In this document: piece by piece, positions 34,370 to 44,235 of the stretch
Layout: each line of letters starts with the position of its first letter
How positions within the stretch are numbered: the first letter of the stretch is position 1
The notes under the pieces: model-generated
What the model saw: only the letters and a program-made list of their open reading frames with translations
What the model was told of the DNA's origin: nothing
Databases searched by the model: none
Made by a program: the position numbers and the translations under genes
Assembly (NCBI GenBank): GCA_934597345.1
Contig: CAKTRJ010000009.1
Span: 1 to 64,000 of the forward strand
Length of the DNA stretch: 64,000 nucleotides
Direction of reading: 5' to 3'
Source: an uncultured Oscillospiraceae bacterium
GTDB lineage: Bacteria > Bacillota > Clostridia > Oscillospirales > Oscillospiraceae

Positions 34370-37300
34370 TTACAATTTCACCGCAGAATTTGTGTGGAAA
34401 AAGTACAGCACCTTCTCCGTCACCTCTTTTTCCAGCACCTGCCCCAGCGCCAGCGCGTAGGCCTCCAGCTGCGGGCGGTAGCTCCCGGCCCGCTGGGCCT
34501 GCTGGGATGGCGTGATACGGTCGGTCTTGAAGTCCACCACCACAAGGCCGCCCTCTGCCGTCTCGAAGGCGCAGTCCACCACACCCTGCAGCATCAGTTC
34601 CTCCCCTGCCGCCGCCGGATCGTACAGCGCCGCGTCCGTCAGCAGCGTGAAGCGGTACTCCCGCCAGACCTGCTTTGCCTGCCGGATGCGCTCCGCCAGC
34701 GGCGAGGACAGGAACCGGGCCACCATGGCGCAGTCCACTGCCGCGGCCTGCTGGGCCGTCAGCAACCGCCGCCGGGCCAGCTTCTCCACCTCGCCCGCCA
34801 CGGCGGAGGCCGTGGGCGGCGTGCGGAAGTCGATGTACTGCATCACGGCGTGGACGGCAGTTCCCTTCTCCGCCGCCGTCAGGCCGGTGACCTCCCGCAG
34901 GAATTTCGGCTTTTCAAACAGCACCGCCCGCCGCCGGGTAGGTGCGCCCTGGGCGATCTCCTCATCAATGGCGCGGCCCTTCAGCTGGGTGGCCGTCACC
35001 TTACCAGGCGTGACCGTGGCACAGGGATGGTCATACGACCATTCCAGCGGCGCGGGATCGAAGTCCGCCTCCCCGGGCAGATCGGTCAGCACGCCGTCCT
35101 CTGCCGCGGCCTGCGCGGCGGAGGTGGGATTCTCCCACAGATACACCTGCCAGCCGCCATCCTCCGCCGTCAGCGACCGCGGCGTGACCTCCGCCCATTG
35201 GCACAGCTTCGCGCCCGGCGCGGTACACAGCAGCGGCAGCATCACCCAGTCGCCCAGGCACCGGCCCGCCGCCACCGACTCCGGCGGAGTCGGCACACCT
35301 GCCACGCCCGCCAGATCGGCCACCCGCTTGCGGGCCTTCCGCATGCAGTCCACGGCGATCATCTTCTCCTGCGCGCGGGTCATGGCCACATACAGGATGC
35401 GCATTTCCTCGGACTTGCTCTCCCGCTGCAAACGCAGGGCCACCGCCGTCTTGCTGACGGTGTCGTACCGGATACGGCGCTGTCGATCCACGCACTCGGT
35501 GCCAAGGCCCAGCACCGGATGCACCAGCACCGGCTCCTGCACGTCGCGGGGGTCGAACCGCTTGCTGAGGTCGCACAGGAACACGATGGGGAATTCCAGT
35601 CCCTTGGACTTGTGGATGGACATGATCTGCACGCCGCCCGCGCTCTGTCGGGTGGAGAGATCCGGCGCGTCGCCGTTTTCCAGCAGCGTCCGCAGATGGG
35701 CCACAAAATCGAATACGCTCTTCTTCCCCGCCCCGGCCAGCTGCCGGGCGTAGGTATACAGCGCCACCAGATTGTCCTTCCGGGCCTGCCCGCCCGGCAT
35801 GGCTCCGAACACCGCCACACAGTGGCAGGTGTTGTAGATATGCCACAGCAGCTCGTCCACCGGCTCGTCCCGGGCGGCATCCCTCAGCTGCGAGAGTGTC
35901 TGCAAAAACGCCTGGGTATCCCCGCTCTCATCCAGCAGCAGGACATCATAGTAATCCCCCTCCCGCCGCAGGGCGCGGATGGCCGCCAGACGGTCCGGCG
36001 TAAAGCCGAACAGCGGCGAACGCAGCACGGAGATCAGCGGCACGTCCTGCCGGGGATTGTCGATGATCTGTAAAAGCGACCACACTACAGCGATCTCCAC
36101 TGAGGAGAAGAAGTCGCTGCTCTCGTCAGCGGCACAGGGGATGCCCCGCGCCGCCAGCGCCGCCGTGAAGGCCTTCAACCGGCTGCGGGGCGAGCGCATC
36201 AAGATCACGAAATCCTCCGGCGTACACCGGCGCAGACCGTCTCCGCCATTGACGCAGTAGCCCTCGTCCAGCATACGGCGGATGCGGTCCGCCACGAACC
36301 GGGCCTCCACCGCCGTGCGGTCGAAGTGCTCCTCCTCCGTGTCGGACACGTCGATCAGATGGAATTCCGCCGCCGTGTCATCGTGGGGCGGGTAGTAGGC
36401 CGCCCCGAAGTTCAGCCGCTCCTCCGGCCCGTAGTCCATCTCGCCCATCTCCGCCGACATGATGCTCTGGAAGATGGCGTTGCAGGCGTCCAGCACGCTG
36501 GCGCGGGAACGGAAGTTCTGGCTCAGCAGAACCTTGCGGGGCTGGCCGTCCTCCGCCTGCGCGGCAGGCGTATAGGCGTTGTATTTCCGCAGGAAGATGG
36601 TGGGGTCGGCCAGACGGAAGCGGTAAATGCTCTGCTTCACGTCGCCCACGGTGAACAGGTTCTGCTCCTGCCGGGAGATGGCGGAGAAAATGCAGTTCTG
36701 CACATCGTTGGTGTCCTGATATTCGTCCACCATGATCTCCCGGTAGCGGCCCGCCACCTGCCGCGCCAGCTCCGTAGGCTGTCCCTCCGCCAGCAGCAGC
36801 TCAATGGCATAGTGCTCCTGATCCGAGAAGTCCATGGCGTTGCGCCGCACCTTCTCCGCCTGATAGCGGCGGGTGAATTCCGCCGTCAGGTCGGTCAGCG
36901 CCAGCATGGCGGGCGCCATCACGGCCATATCCACCAGCAATTCCTTCTGCCGCGTCTCGAAGGGCACCGTCAGCTTCTTCAGCGCGTCCTTGCAGGGCTT
37001 CAGCAGCGCCTGAATCCGCTCCTTCTCAGGGTTCTCGCCCCGCACCGCACCCATGCGGCGGAAGGCGGGCCGGATGGCCGCCATGGCGGCCCAGTCGCCC
37101 CGTGCCGCGGCAAGCTGCCGCAGCTGTGAGGCGGTCTCTGTCATCCGGTCGGCATAGGCGGCGGCCACCGCGTCATCGATGATGCCGTCCGCCGTCTTTT
37201 CCAGCTGCGCAGCCCAGAAGTCCGCCTTGGCAGCGGCATCCGCCATGATGACCTGTCCATAGGGGGACTGGCCCAGCTCCTCCGGAAGATTCTCCCACTC

Positions 37301-37906
37301 CCGGCGCACCTTTTCCAGCCATTCCAGCGGATAGGGATGGCTTTGCAGCTTGCGGTGCAGCTCCAGCACCAGCTTTTCCAGCGCCCGGTCATCCCGGCCC
37401 GCGCCCAGCGTCTCCGCCAGCTGCTCCGCCTTATCGTCCATATGGGCGTAAAAATCCTCCAGCACCCGGCCCAGCACGCGCTCCTTGACCAGAGCCGCCT
37501 CCTGCTCGTCCAGCACGCGGAAGTCCGGCGTCAGGCTGTGGCCCTCCACAGCCTGCAGCAGATAGGTATTCTCCCGCAGCAGCGCGGCGCAGAAGGCGTC
37601 CACCGTTTTGATGTCCGCCTGATACACCCGGAACAGCTGGCGGCGCAGATGGCCGTCCTCCGGATGCTCCGCCACCCGCTTGGCCAGCTCCGCGGCGATC
37701 TTGCCCCGCAGCTCCGCCGCGGCAGCCTTGGTATAGGTGATGATGAGAAAATCGTCCACCGCGCACTGCTCCCGGGTGATGTAGCGGAACAGCCGCTCCA
37801 CCAGCACCTTGGTCTTGCCGGAGCCGGCGGCGGCAGACACCAGCAGGCTTCCGCCCCGGTTCTCCACGGCAGTGCGCTGGTCAGGGGTCAATTCAATTTT
37901 CGCCAT
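34370..37906 (-). CDS. addA: Helicase-nuclease AddAB, subunit AddA
   Basis: 1178 residues, a UvrD-type helicase plus RecB-type nuclease. Walker A AAAGSGKT (25-32), VDEYQDTNDVQ near 395 and further helicase motifs (VGDVKQSIYRFRLADP, IMSIHKSKGLEFPIVFL, YVAMTRAQEKM) follow in order. The C-terminal nuclease shows GVVDCAFETAEGGLVVVDFKTD. With AddB it resects double-strand breaks for recombination. The ATG at 37906 is 14 bp inside the end of addB; the frame continues upstream to 38128 but that part is addB antisense-like filler. Normal family length. Confidence 0.96.
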   Translation of the reverse strand: MAKIELTPDQRTAVENRGGSLLVSAAAGSGKTKVLVERLFRYITREQCAVDDFLIITYTKAAAAELRGKIAAELAKRVAEHPEDGHLRRQLFRVYQADIKTVDAFCAALLRENTYLLQAVEGHSLTPDFRVLDEQEAALVKERVLGRVLEDFYAHMDDKAEQLAETLGAGRDDRALEKLVLELHRKLQSHPYPLEWLEKVRREWENLPEELGQSPYGQVIMADAAAKADFWAAQLEKTADGIIDDAVAAAYADRMTETASQLRQLAAARGDWAAMAAIRPAFRRMGAVRGENPEKERIQALLKPCKDALKKLTVPFETRQKELLVDMAVMAPAMLALTDLTAEFTRRYQAEKVRRNAMDFSDQEHYAIELLLAEGQPTELARQVAGRYREIMVDEYQDTNDVQNCIFSAISRQEQNLFTVGDVKQSIYRFRLADPTIFLRKYNAYTPAAQAEDGQPRKVLLSQNFRSRASVLDACNAIFQSIMSAEMGEMDYGPEERLNFGAAYYPPHDDTAAEFHLIDVSDTEEEHFDRTAVEARFVADRIRRMLDEGYCVNGGDGLRRCTPEDFVILMRSPRSRLKAFTAALAARGIPCAADESSDFFSSVEIAVVWSLLQIIDNPRQDVPLISVLRSPLFGFTPDRLAAIRALRREGDYYDVLLLDESGDTQAFLQTLSQLRDAARDEPVDELLWHIYNTCHCVAVFGAMPGGQARKDNLVALYTYARQLAGAGKKSVFDFVAHLRTLLENGDAPDLSTRQSAGGVQIMSIHKSKGLEFPIVFLCDLSKRFDPRDVQEPVLVHPVLGLGTECVDRQRRIRYDTVSKTAVALRLQRESKSEEMRILYVAMTRAQEKMIAVDCMRKARKRVADLAGVAGVPTPPESVAAGRCLGDWVMLPLLCTAPGAKLCQWAEVTPRSLTAEDGGWQVYLWENPTSAAQAAAEDGVLTDLPGEADFDPAPLEWSYDHPCATVTPGKVTATQLKGRAIDEEIAQGAPTRRRAVLFEKPKFLREVTGLTAAEKGTAVHAVMQYIDFRTPPTASAVAGEVEKLARRRLLTAQQAAAVDCAMVARFLSSPLAERIRQAKQVWREYRFTLLTDAALYDPAAAGEELMLQGVVDCAFETAEGGLVVVDFKTDRITPSQQAQRAGSYRPQLEAYALALGQVLEKEVTEKVLYFFHTNSAVKL

Positions 37907-40900
37907 GGCGCGCCTCCTCTCCGTTCTCCTTCTCCAGCATGGCCCAGAATTCGCCGCTGTCCGTCTTATGCATCTGCCGCCGCTTGTCCCGGCTCTCGTC
38001 AAAATAGCAGGCCGAGGCAAAGGCGCAGTAGGTGCAGGCGCTGTCCTGGGGCCCGCGGGCATAGGGATCGGCGTCGATATTGCCGCGGGCGATCTCTCCG
38101 GCGATCTGGTGCAGCAGCCGATCCACATACCTCCCCAGATGGCCCAGTTGGGCCGCCGTGGCGATATCGCCGGACAGCGTGCCGTCCTTCTTCACGCTGA
38201 TGGGCAGATAACAGGGCGTTTCCAGCGCACTGTGCTCCATGGCCCGCAGCACCTCCGGCTCGCCCAGCACCAGACCCGTGCGGCGCAGCTCGCTCTCCAG
38301 CGCCGCTTTCAGCTTTTCGTCGCTGATGTTCCGATCCTGCCGCAATATCACGCTGCGGGCGGGCTGGTACAGCACGCCGCAGGGTACGATGGGATAGCCG
38401 AAATACGCCTGTCCCTCCCGCTCCAGCGTAAAGAGGTACAGCAGCATCTGGATGCCCAGTCCGTAGCGGATATCCGTCAGGTCAAAGCTCTTTTTGCCGG
38501 TCTTATAGTCCACCACCCGCAGGTACAGCTTCCCGTCATGGAGCCAGCCGTCCACACGATCCACCTTGCCGGACACCGACAGCGACGCGCCGCCCTCCCG
38601 CACGGTGATGGCGGGCAGATGGCCGTCCCGCCCGCCGAAGCTCAGCTCAAACTCCACCGGCTGGAAATCCGACTGCCGCATTTCCCGGGCAATATTCAGT
38701 ATGATGGTATACGCCGTCTCCCGCAGGCGGCTGAACAGATACCGGAAGCGGGCGGACTTGTTCTGATACTCCTGTATCTGCGTGGCGGCATAGCGCTCCA
38801 CATAGCGCTTCACCATATGGCGCAGCGCCTCGTCGTCCACCTGTCCGTAGCCGCCCTGCTCCTTCACCTCGCGGTTCACATTTTCCAGCAGATAGTGCAG
38901 GAAGGTGCCCACCTCCGGAGCCTCAAAGCCCGCCTTCTTCCGCTCCCTGGCCCGCAGGCCGTATTCCATGAAATAGCCGAAATGGCAGGACTTCACCCGG
39001 TCGATACGGCTGGCGGACATGGCGATGAAGCGGCCGTACAATGACTGCACCGCCTCCGGCGAAAGCCGCCCCCGCTCCATCCGCCGGGCGCGGGCCATGG
39101 CAGCAAGGGCCGCCGCGTACCGGGGCTGCCCCTGGAAATACCGCCGCAGGGCTTCATTCTCCCCGGCGACGCACAGAGCCGTGGCAGGCAGCGTCATGCG
39201 GTAGGCGCCGTCCTCCCGCTGTACCTTCAGCTTCGGGAACAGCAGCCGCACCCGCTCCACCACGAAGGAGGGCCGCAGCTCCGCGCCGGTCACATCGGTG
39301 ACCGGCCACGAGATATGCAGCTGCTCCGTGGGCTGGGCAAGGCAGGCGTAGATATTCTGCAATTCGTTGTCCAGGGCGTCAAAGGTGGCGTCCGACAGGG
39401 GGATATCCCGCTGCGCCAGCGCCTGCCGGTCGTCGCTGTCCAGCACGCCGCCGTCCTTCTCGATCTTGGGCAGCAGGTGGTCATTGGCTCCCAGCAGGAA
39501 CAGCACCCGTACCCGGTGGCGGTCGTTGCGGGTGATCTCGCTGACCTTCACCTGATCCAGCGTGGCGGGGATGGTGCCCACGCTGTACTGGGTCAGCACC
39601 AGCCGCAGCAGCCTGGCAAACTCCTCGCCGTCCAGCTCCGTATCCCCAAGGATCTCCACAAACTGATCCAGCACGTCGCAGAAGATCTGCCACAGCTGGG
39701 CATATTCCTCCGCCAGCTGCACCTGTCCCGCCGAAAGCAGCGCATCCGCCTTCTCCCGCAGGGCGTCCGGCACACCGGCCGCCGCCGCGAACTCATACAG
39801 CGTCCGCGCCTTGTCCTGCGCGGCAGGCCGCCGCTTCAGGCCGTCGGCCAGCGCCGACAGCGGCCCGCGCACCTTTTCCCGGATGCGGTTGATCTCCTCC
39901 AGCCGTGCCGCCCGCTCCTCCGTCATGTCCAGTCCGTAGCCGTCGGGATTCAGCGTCCACGGCACATCCCGCAGCCACATATTCCCCCGGATATCCCACC
40001 GGATCACATAGTTTTCCAGCAGATCGCACTCCGCCGCCGTCACACCGGTCATGCCGGTTTTCAGATAGCGGAACATATCCTCATACTCAAAGCCGCCGGT
40101 CACCGCGTCCACAGCGGACAGCAGCAGCGTCATCACCGGCTTTTCCAGAATGTCGCTGCGGCGGCTGATATAGGCGGGGATGCCGTCCCGCCGGAACACC
40201 GACTCCAGCAGCGGCCCGTAAACATCCATGCTGCGGCTGGCCACGGCAATATCCCGATAGCGATAGCCCTGCGCCGCCAATCGCCGGATCCGGGCGGAGA
40301 CATACTCCACCTCGGTATAGGCGGTGGCCGCCTGATAGAGGGCCACCGCATCGGTCTCGCCCTCCCAGACCGCGTCGCTGCCGAAGCAGTGGCGCTCCAG
40401 ATGGCCCAGCGGGCTGTCCTCCTGCCGGGAGAGATAGGCCAGACGGCACTCCACCCCCGCCTCGCGGGCCATGCGCACCAGCCGCTCCTTCTGGGCGGCG
40501 GCATTCTGGAACAGCTGCCCGCTCCGGTCGCCCAGCAGCGTCACCGTCACGCTGTGACAACGCCGCAGCGCCAGCGCCAGCACGCTCTCCTCCTGCTTGT
40601 TGAAGAAGGAAAAGCCGTCCAGATACAGATCCTTCCCGTCCAGATAGTGGGACTGGGGCAGGCTGTCGCGGAGCTTCTGCACGCGGGAGCGCACATCCGT
40701 CTCCCCATTGCGCAGCCGCGCGTCGTAGGCGGCGAAGATCAGCGCCACATCCCGAAGCTTGTCGCCCATGGCGCCCTCCATGTCCGCCACATGGCGGTAC
40801 AGCGTCTCCGGCGCGATCTGATAGGCGTAGAATTCGTCGGCCAGTGTGGTCAGCTGGTGCAGGAACGCCGCCCGCTGGGAGGGCCGCCCGAACACCTTCA

Positions 40901-41204
40901 GGTTGCTGTGCAGTTCCTGTAAGCACCGCCGCATGGTCAGCAGCTTGCCGCCGTTGTCCAGCGTCACCTCCGCCAGACCGCCGGTCTCGCTCAGCACACG
41001 GGTGGCAAGGCTCTGGAAGGTCAGCACCTCGGCATTGCGGCTGGCGGTGGGGCCGCAGGCGCGGCACAGATCCAGCTCCGCCTCGTGGGACGTGTGCTCC
41101 GGCACCAGCAGAAGCTGGGAACGGCGCTCCCGTTCCCGGCCCATGGTCTCCAACACCCGCGCCGATTTGCCGCTTCCCGCGCGGCCGATCCAGATGGTCA
41201 GCAT
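37893..41204 (-). CDS. addB: Helicase-nuclease AddAB, subunit AddB
   Basis: 1103 residues beginning MLTIWIGRAGSGKSARVLETM (Walker A 7-14). The middle is a degenerate helicase. The C-terminus holds the nuclease (GKVDRVDGWLHDGKLYLRVVDYKTGKKSFDL) and the iron-sulfur cysteines CTYCAFASACYF that clamp the nuclease domain. It recognises Chi-like sites with AddA. The first gene of the addB-addA pair, overlapping by 14 bp. Confidence 0.96.
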   Translation of the reverse strand: MLTIWIGRAGSGKSARVLETMGRERERRSQLLLVPEHTSHEAELDLCRACGPTASRNAEVLTFQSLATRVLSETGGLAEVTLDNGGKLLTMRRCLQELHSNLKVFGRPSQRAAFLHQLTTLADEFYAYQIAPETLYRHVADMEGAMGDKLRDVALIFAAYDARLRNGETDVRSRVQKLRDSLPQSHYLDGKDLYLDGFSFFNKQEESVLALALRRCHSVTVTLLGDRSGQLFQNAAAQKERLVRMAREAGVECRLAYLSRQEDSPLGHLERHCFGSDAVWEGETDAVALYQAATAYTEVEYVSARIRRLAAQGYRYRDIAVASRSMDVYGPLLESVFRRDGIPAYISRRSDILEKPVMTLLLSAVDAVTGGFEYEDMFRYLKTGMTGVTAAECDLLENYVIRWDIRGNMWLRDVPWTLNPDGYGLDMTEERAARLEEINRIREKVRGPLSALADGLKRRPAAQDKARTLYEFAAAAGVPDALREKADALLSAGQVQLAEEYAQLWQIFCDVLDQFVEILGDTELDGEEFARLLRLVLTQYSVGTIPATLDQVKVSEITRNDRHRVRVLFLLGANDHLLPKIEKDGGVLDSDDRQALAQRDIPLSDATFDALDNELQNIYACLAQPTEQLHISWPVTDVTGAELRPSFVVERVRLLFPKLKVQREDGAYRMTLPATALCVAGENEALRRYFQGQPRYAAALAAMARARRMERGRLSPEAVQSLYGRFIAMSASRIDRVKSCHFGYFMEYGLRARERKKAGFEAPEVGTFLHYLLENVNREVKEQGGYGQVDDEALRHMVKRYVERYAATQIQEYQNKSARFRYLFSRLRETAYTIILNIAREMRQSDFQPVEFELSFGGRDGHLPAITVREGGASLSVSGKVDRVDGWLHDGKLYLRVVDYKTGKKSFDLTDIRYGLGIQMLLYLFTLEREGQAYFGYPIVPCGVLYQPARSVILRQDRNISDEKLKAALESELRRTGLVLGEPEVLRAMEHSALETPCYLPISVKKDGTLSGDIATAAQLGHLGRYVDRLLHQIAGEIARGNIDADPYARGPQDSACTYCAFASACYFDESRDKRRQMHKTDSGEFWAMLEKENGEEARHGEN

Positions 41205-41283
41205 AGACGTTTCTCCTCTCTCCGTTCCGCATTTTCCCTGCTATTATACCGTATTTTTCGCCCCTTGGAAAGCCCGGCGGCGC

Positions 41284-41320
41284 AAAAAAGCGTGTTCCCC
41301 GCAGGGAACACGCTTTTTCA
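41284..41320 (-). terminator. Terminator after the M29 aminopeptidase gene
   Basis: AAAAAGCGTGTTCCC / GGGAACACGCTTTTT, T runs on both strands. Confidence 0.85.
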
Positions 41321-41332
41321 TGCAGGAAATTC

Positions 41333-42556
41333 TCAGAAGGCCCAGTTGCCATTGCGGAAGATGGGAACGGTCTTGCCGTCGGCGCAGATGGCGTCGATGT
41401 TCATATCCTCGGAACCGATCATGAAGTCCTCGTGGATCATGGAGTCGTTGACGCCCAGCGCGCGGCACTCCTCCAGCGTCCGCTCGTGGAAGTTCTCGAT
41501 GGTGTCGGCAAAGCCCATGCCCAGCGCCAGATGGCAGGCGGCATTCTCATCAAACAGGGTGTTGTAGAACAGGATGCCGGACTTGCGGATGGGGGAATCG
41601 TAGGGCACCAGCGCGCACTCGCCCAGATAGGCGCTGCCCTCGTCCATGGTGATCAGCTTGGTCAGCAGCTGGTTGTTGACCTCGGCGTTCCACTCCACGG
41701 CCTTGCCCTCATGGAACCGGATCCAGAACTTATCGATCAGCTGGCCCTGATAGCTGAGGGGCTTGGTGGAATAGACGATGCCCTCGGCCTCGCCCCGCTT
41801 GGGAGAGATGAAGCACTCCTCGCTGGGGATGTTGGGGTTAAATACGATGCCCTGCAAGCTCTTCTCGCTGCCGCCGCTGAACCGGCCCTCAGAGATCATG
41901 CCCACGGTGAAGTCGGTGCCGGTGGCGCTGGTGTAGTGCAGCTTCTCGATGTGCAGGCTGTTGAGATAGGCGCAGCGGTCGTGCAGATCCTTGTTGTGGG
42001 CCTCCCACGCGGCGATGGGGTCGCCGTCCACGCGGGAGGTGGCCAGAATGTTCTCCCACAGCTTCTCCACGGCGGCACCGGCACGCAGCTCCGGAAACAG
42101 CTTCTTGGCCCATGCCTTGCCGGGTACGGCGGCGATGCACCACTGATACTTGTTTTCGATGGCGTCACGATAGGGCTTGATGATGGGATAGCGCTTCTGC
42201 TGGGCCTTGGCCATCTTCTCCTGATTGATGCCCTTCAGCCCGTCGGGATCCTCGCTGAGCAGATAAATGCGGCAGGGGATGGTGTCCACATAGTGCTGCC
42301 AGCGGGCCTCCTCATAGTTGTCCACCTTGCCCAGGGTGGTCAGGGTGCGGTAACGGTAGTGGACCTTCTGCAGCGGCTGATAGTTCCAGTCCACCACCAC
42401 CTTCCTGGCCTTGCACTTATAGCACTCCTCCACCAGCATCTGCACGAACTCCGGCTGATCCAGGTCGGCCTGAATAAAGACCTCCTGACCCGGCTGGATG
42501 TTAACGCCCATGCGGGCGATCAGGTTGGCATAGCTGCGCAATACGGATTTTTTCAT
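41333..42556 (-). CDS. M29-family aminopeptidase
   Basis: 407 residues of the thermophilic aminopeptidase (M29) type: NIQPGQEVFIQADLDQPEFVQMLVEECY near the start, SATGTDFTVGM, and metal-ligand regions NPNIPSEECFISPKRGEAEGIVYS, FHEGKAVEWNAE and a late HLALGMGFADTIEN / NDSMIHEDFMIGSEDM. It cleaves N-terminal residues from peptides using two metal ions in the cytoplasm. It is a single-gene transcript; a role in amino-acid fermentation fits the lysine genes but is inferred. Confidence 0.9.
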   Translation of the reverse strand: MKKSVLRSYANLIARMGVNIQPGQEVFIQADLDQPEFVQMLVEECYKCKARKVVVDWNYQPLQKVHYRYRTLTTLGKVDNYEEARWQHYVDTIPCRIYLLSEDPDGLKGINQEKMAKAQQKRYPIIKPYRDAIENKYQWCIAAVPGKAWAKKLFPELRAGAAVEKLWENILATSRVDGDPIAAWEAHNKDLHDRCAYLNSLHIEKLHYTSATGTDFTVGMISEGRFSGGSEKSLQGIVFNPNIPSEECFISPKRGEAEGIVYSTKPLSYQGQLIDKFWIRFHEGKAVEWNAEVNNQLLTKLITMDEGSAYLGECALVPYDSPIRKSGILFYNTLFDENAACHLALGMGFADTIENFHERTLEECRALGVNDSMIHEDFMIGSEDMNIDAICADGKTVPIFRNGNWAF

Positions 42557-42645
42557 AATGTTCGCTCCTTTTCATGGAATCATGGTATCAGACGTAGTAT
42601 AACACCGACGGCGGCGTTTGAAAAGCGCCGCGCAAAAAATTTACA

Positions 42646-42677
42646 GCAAAAACGGCAGCCATAGCTGCCGTTTTTGC
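42646..42677 (-). terminator. Terminator after the dihydropyrimidinase gene
   Basis: GCAAAAACGGCAGC / GCTGCCGTTTTTGC with a four-base loop, T runs on both strands. Confidence 0.85.
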
Positions 42678-42690
42678 TGTATCACAGTTT

Positions 42691-44058
42691 TTACAGGGCG
42701 CACTTGCCGCGCTTGAGGTACTGACCCTTTACGTCGTTGACAACGCCACTCTCCACGGCGGGCATGCCCCGCAGGTACACGGCGGCGATGCTGCCGGAGG
42801 TACGGAAGCCCTCGAAGGGAGTATAGTCGCAGCGGGACACCATATCGGCGGCCCGGAGGGTATGATCCGCCGCCGGATCGTACACCACGATATCGGCGTC
42901 CGCGCCGGGTGCGATGCAGCCCTTGCGGGGATAAAGACCGTATAGCTTGGCGGGATTCTCGCTGAGGGCACGGCAGAAGGTAGGCAGGTCGATGCGGCCC
43001 GCCGCCACGCCGGTGGTATACACCACCTCGCCCCGGGTCTCCACGCCGGGAAGGCCGCCGGGAATGGTGGTGAAGTCCCCCTGTCCCGCCAGCTTCTGCT
43101 TGGTGGTGAAGGAGCAATGATCGGTGGACACGGTGTTGACCCGGCCCTCACGCAGACCATCCCACAGCGCGTCCTGATCCGCCTTTTTGCGGATGGGAGG
43201 CGAGCACACGAACTTGGCGGAGGACAGCCAGTCCTCCTGATAGTAAACGCTGTCGTCCAGCGCCAGATACTGGGGGCAGGTCTCGGAATACACCGTCTGG
43301 CCACGGTCACGGGCCTGATCGATCTCGCTGAGGGCTGCGGCGTTGGTGGTGTGGACGATCACCACGGGAGCCTCCGCCGCCTGGGCGATCCGCAGGATGC
43401 GGCCCACCGCTTCCGCTTCCAGATAGTCGGGGCGGGTCTGGGGATGGCAGGAGACGGTGTTCTCGCCCTTGGCTTTTTTCTCCGCCACCAGCGCGTCGAT
43501 AACGCCGCTGTTCTCGCAGTGGACGCCGCAGATGCCGCCCCGTGCCTTCAGCGCCTTCATGGCCCGGTACAGGTCGCCGTCCGGCAGCATCATGGCGGGA
43601 TAGGTCATATACATCTTAAAAGAGGTGATGCCGGCGGCGAACATGTCGTCCAGCTCGCCCTCGATGCCCTCGTTCCAGTCGTCGATGGTCATATGGAAGC
43701 CGTAGTCGCAGTGACAGTCCGCCGCCTTCCTGTGCCACAGCGTCAGACCGTAGGCCAGCGTCTCGCCCTTGTTGGGGCAGGCGAAGTCGATGACGGTGGT
43801 GGTGCCGCCGCGCAGGGCGGAACGGCTGCCGCTTTCAAAATCGTCGGCGGTGGTGGTATTGCACACGTCCAGGTCAAAGTGGGTGTGGGCGTCGATGAAG
43901 CCCGGCAGCAGCAGCTTGCCGGTCACGTCCACCACCTCCGCATCAGGCGCGTCGATATGGGGCGCCACGGCAGCGATCTTCTCGCCGTCCACCAGCACGT
44001 CGGCCTCCACGACGGCGCTGCCGCTGACCACGCGGCCGCCGGTAAAGAGTCGTTTCAT
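42691..44058 (-). CDS. hydA: Dihydropyrimidinase / D-hydantoinase
   Basis: 455 residues of the cyclic amidohydrolase family. Metal ligands: GFIDAHTHFDLD (His-x-His), the carbamylated Lys in TSFKMYMTYPAMM, GVHCENSG, VIVHTTNAA and the Asp in TVSTDHCSF. It opens dihydrouracil or hydantoin rings in pyrimidine breakdown. No dihydropyrimidine dehydrogenase or ureidopropionase gene is close, so the physiological substrate is open. GGGAGG precedes the ATG; a TATAAT is at 44094-44099 on the minus strand. Confidence 0.88.
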   Translation of the reverse strand: MKRLFTGGRVVSGSAVVEADVLVDGEKIAAVAPHIDAPDAEVVDVTGKLLLPGFIDAHTHFDLDVCNTTTADDFESGSRSALRGGTTTVIDFACPNKGETLAYGLTLWHRKAADCHCDYGFHMTIDDWNEGIEGELDDMFAAGITSFKMYMTYPAMMLPDGDLYRAMKALKARGGICGVHCENSGVIDALVAEKKAKGENTVSCHPQTRPDYLEAEAVGRILRIAQAAEAPVVIVHTTNAAALSEIDQARDRGQTVYSETCPQYLALDDSVYYQEDWLSSAKFVCSPPIRKKADQDALWDGLREGRVNTVSTDHCSFTTKQKLAGQGDFTTIPGGLPGVETRGEVVYTTGVAAGRIDLPTFCRALSENPAKLYGLYPRKGCIAPGADADIVVYDPAADHTLRAADMVSRCDYTPFEGFRTSGSIAAVYLRGMPAVESGVVNDVKGQYLKRGKCAL

Positions 44059-44184
44059 AGGAAAGTACCTCCCTGTCGTTTCTTGTTTCGTCCATTATAG
44101 CACCTGCCGCCCTGCGGTGGTACAAAAATTTTTGTTTTTCAAAAATTTTTCGCTGAAAAAAGAGTGTATTCAGAAAATATCCTG

Positions 44185-44190
44185 TATAAT
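44185..44190 (+). promoter_or_regulatory. -10 element of the dnaG-rpoD transcript
   Basis: TATAAT 46 bp upstream of dnaG, after an A/T-rich tract. No convincing -35 hexamer at 17 bp. Confidence 0.45.
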
Positions 44191-44235
44191 AGGATGAGGA
44201 AAAATTTCGGCGCAGCGCGGAAAGGAGGTCCCGCC

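Noticed and set aside
37907..38128. Upstream extension of addA
   Set aside because: It lies inside addB and has no family similarity; ATG 37906 fits.
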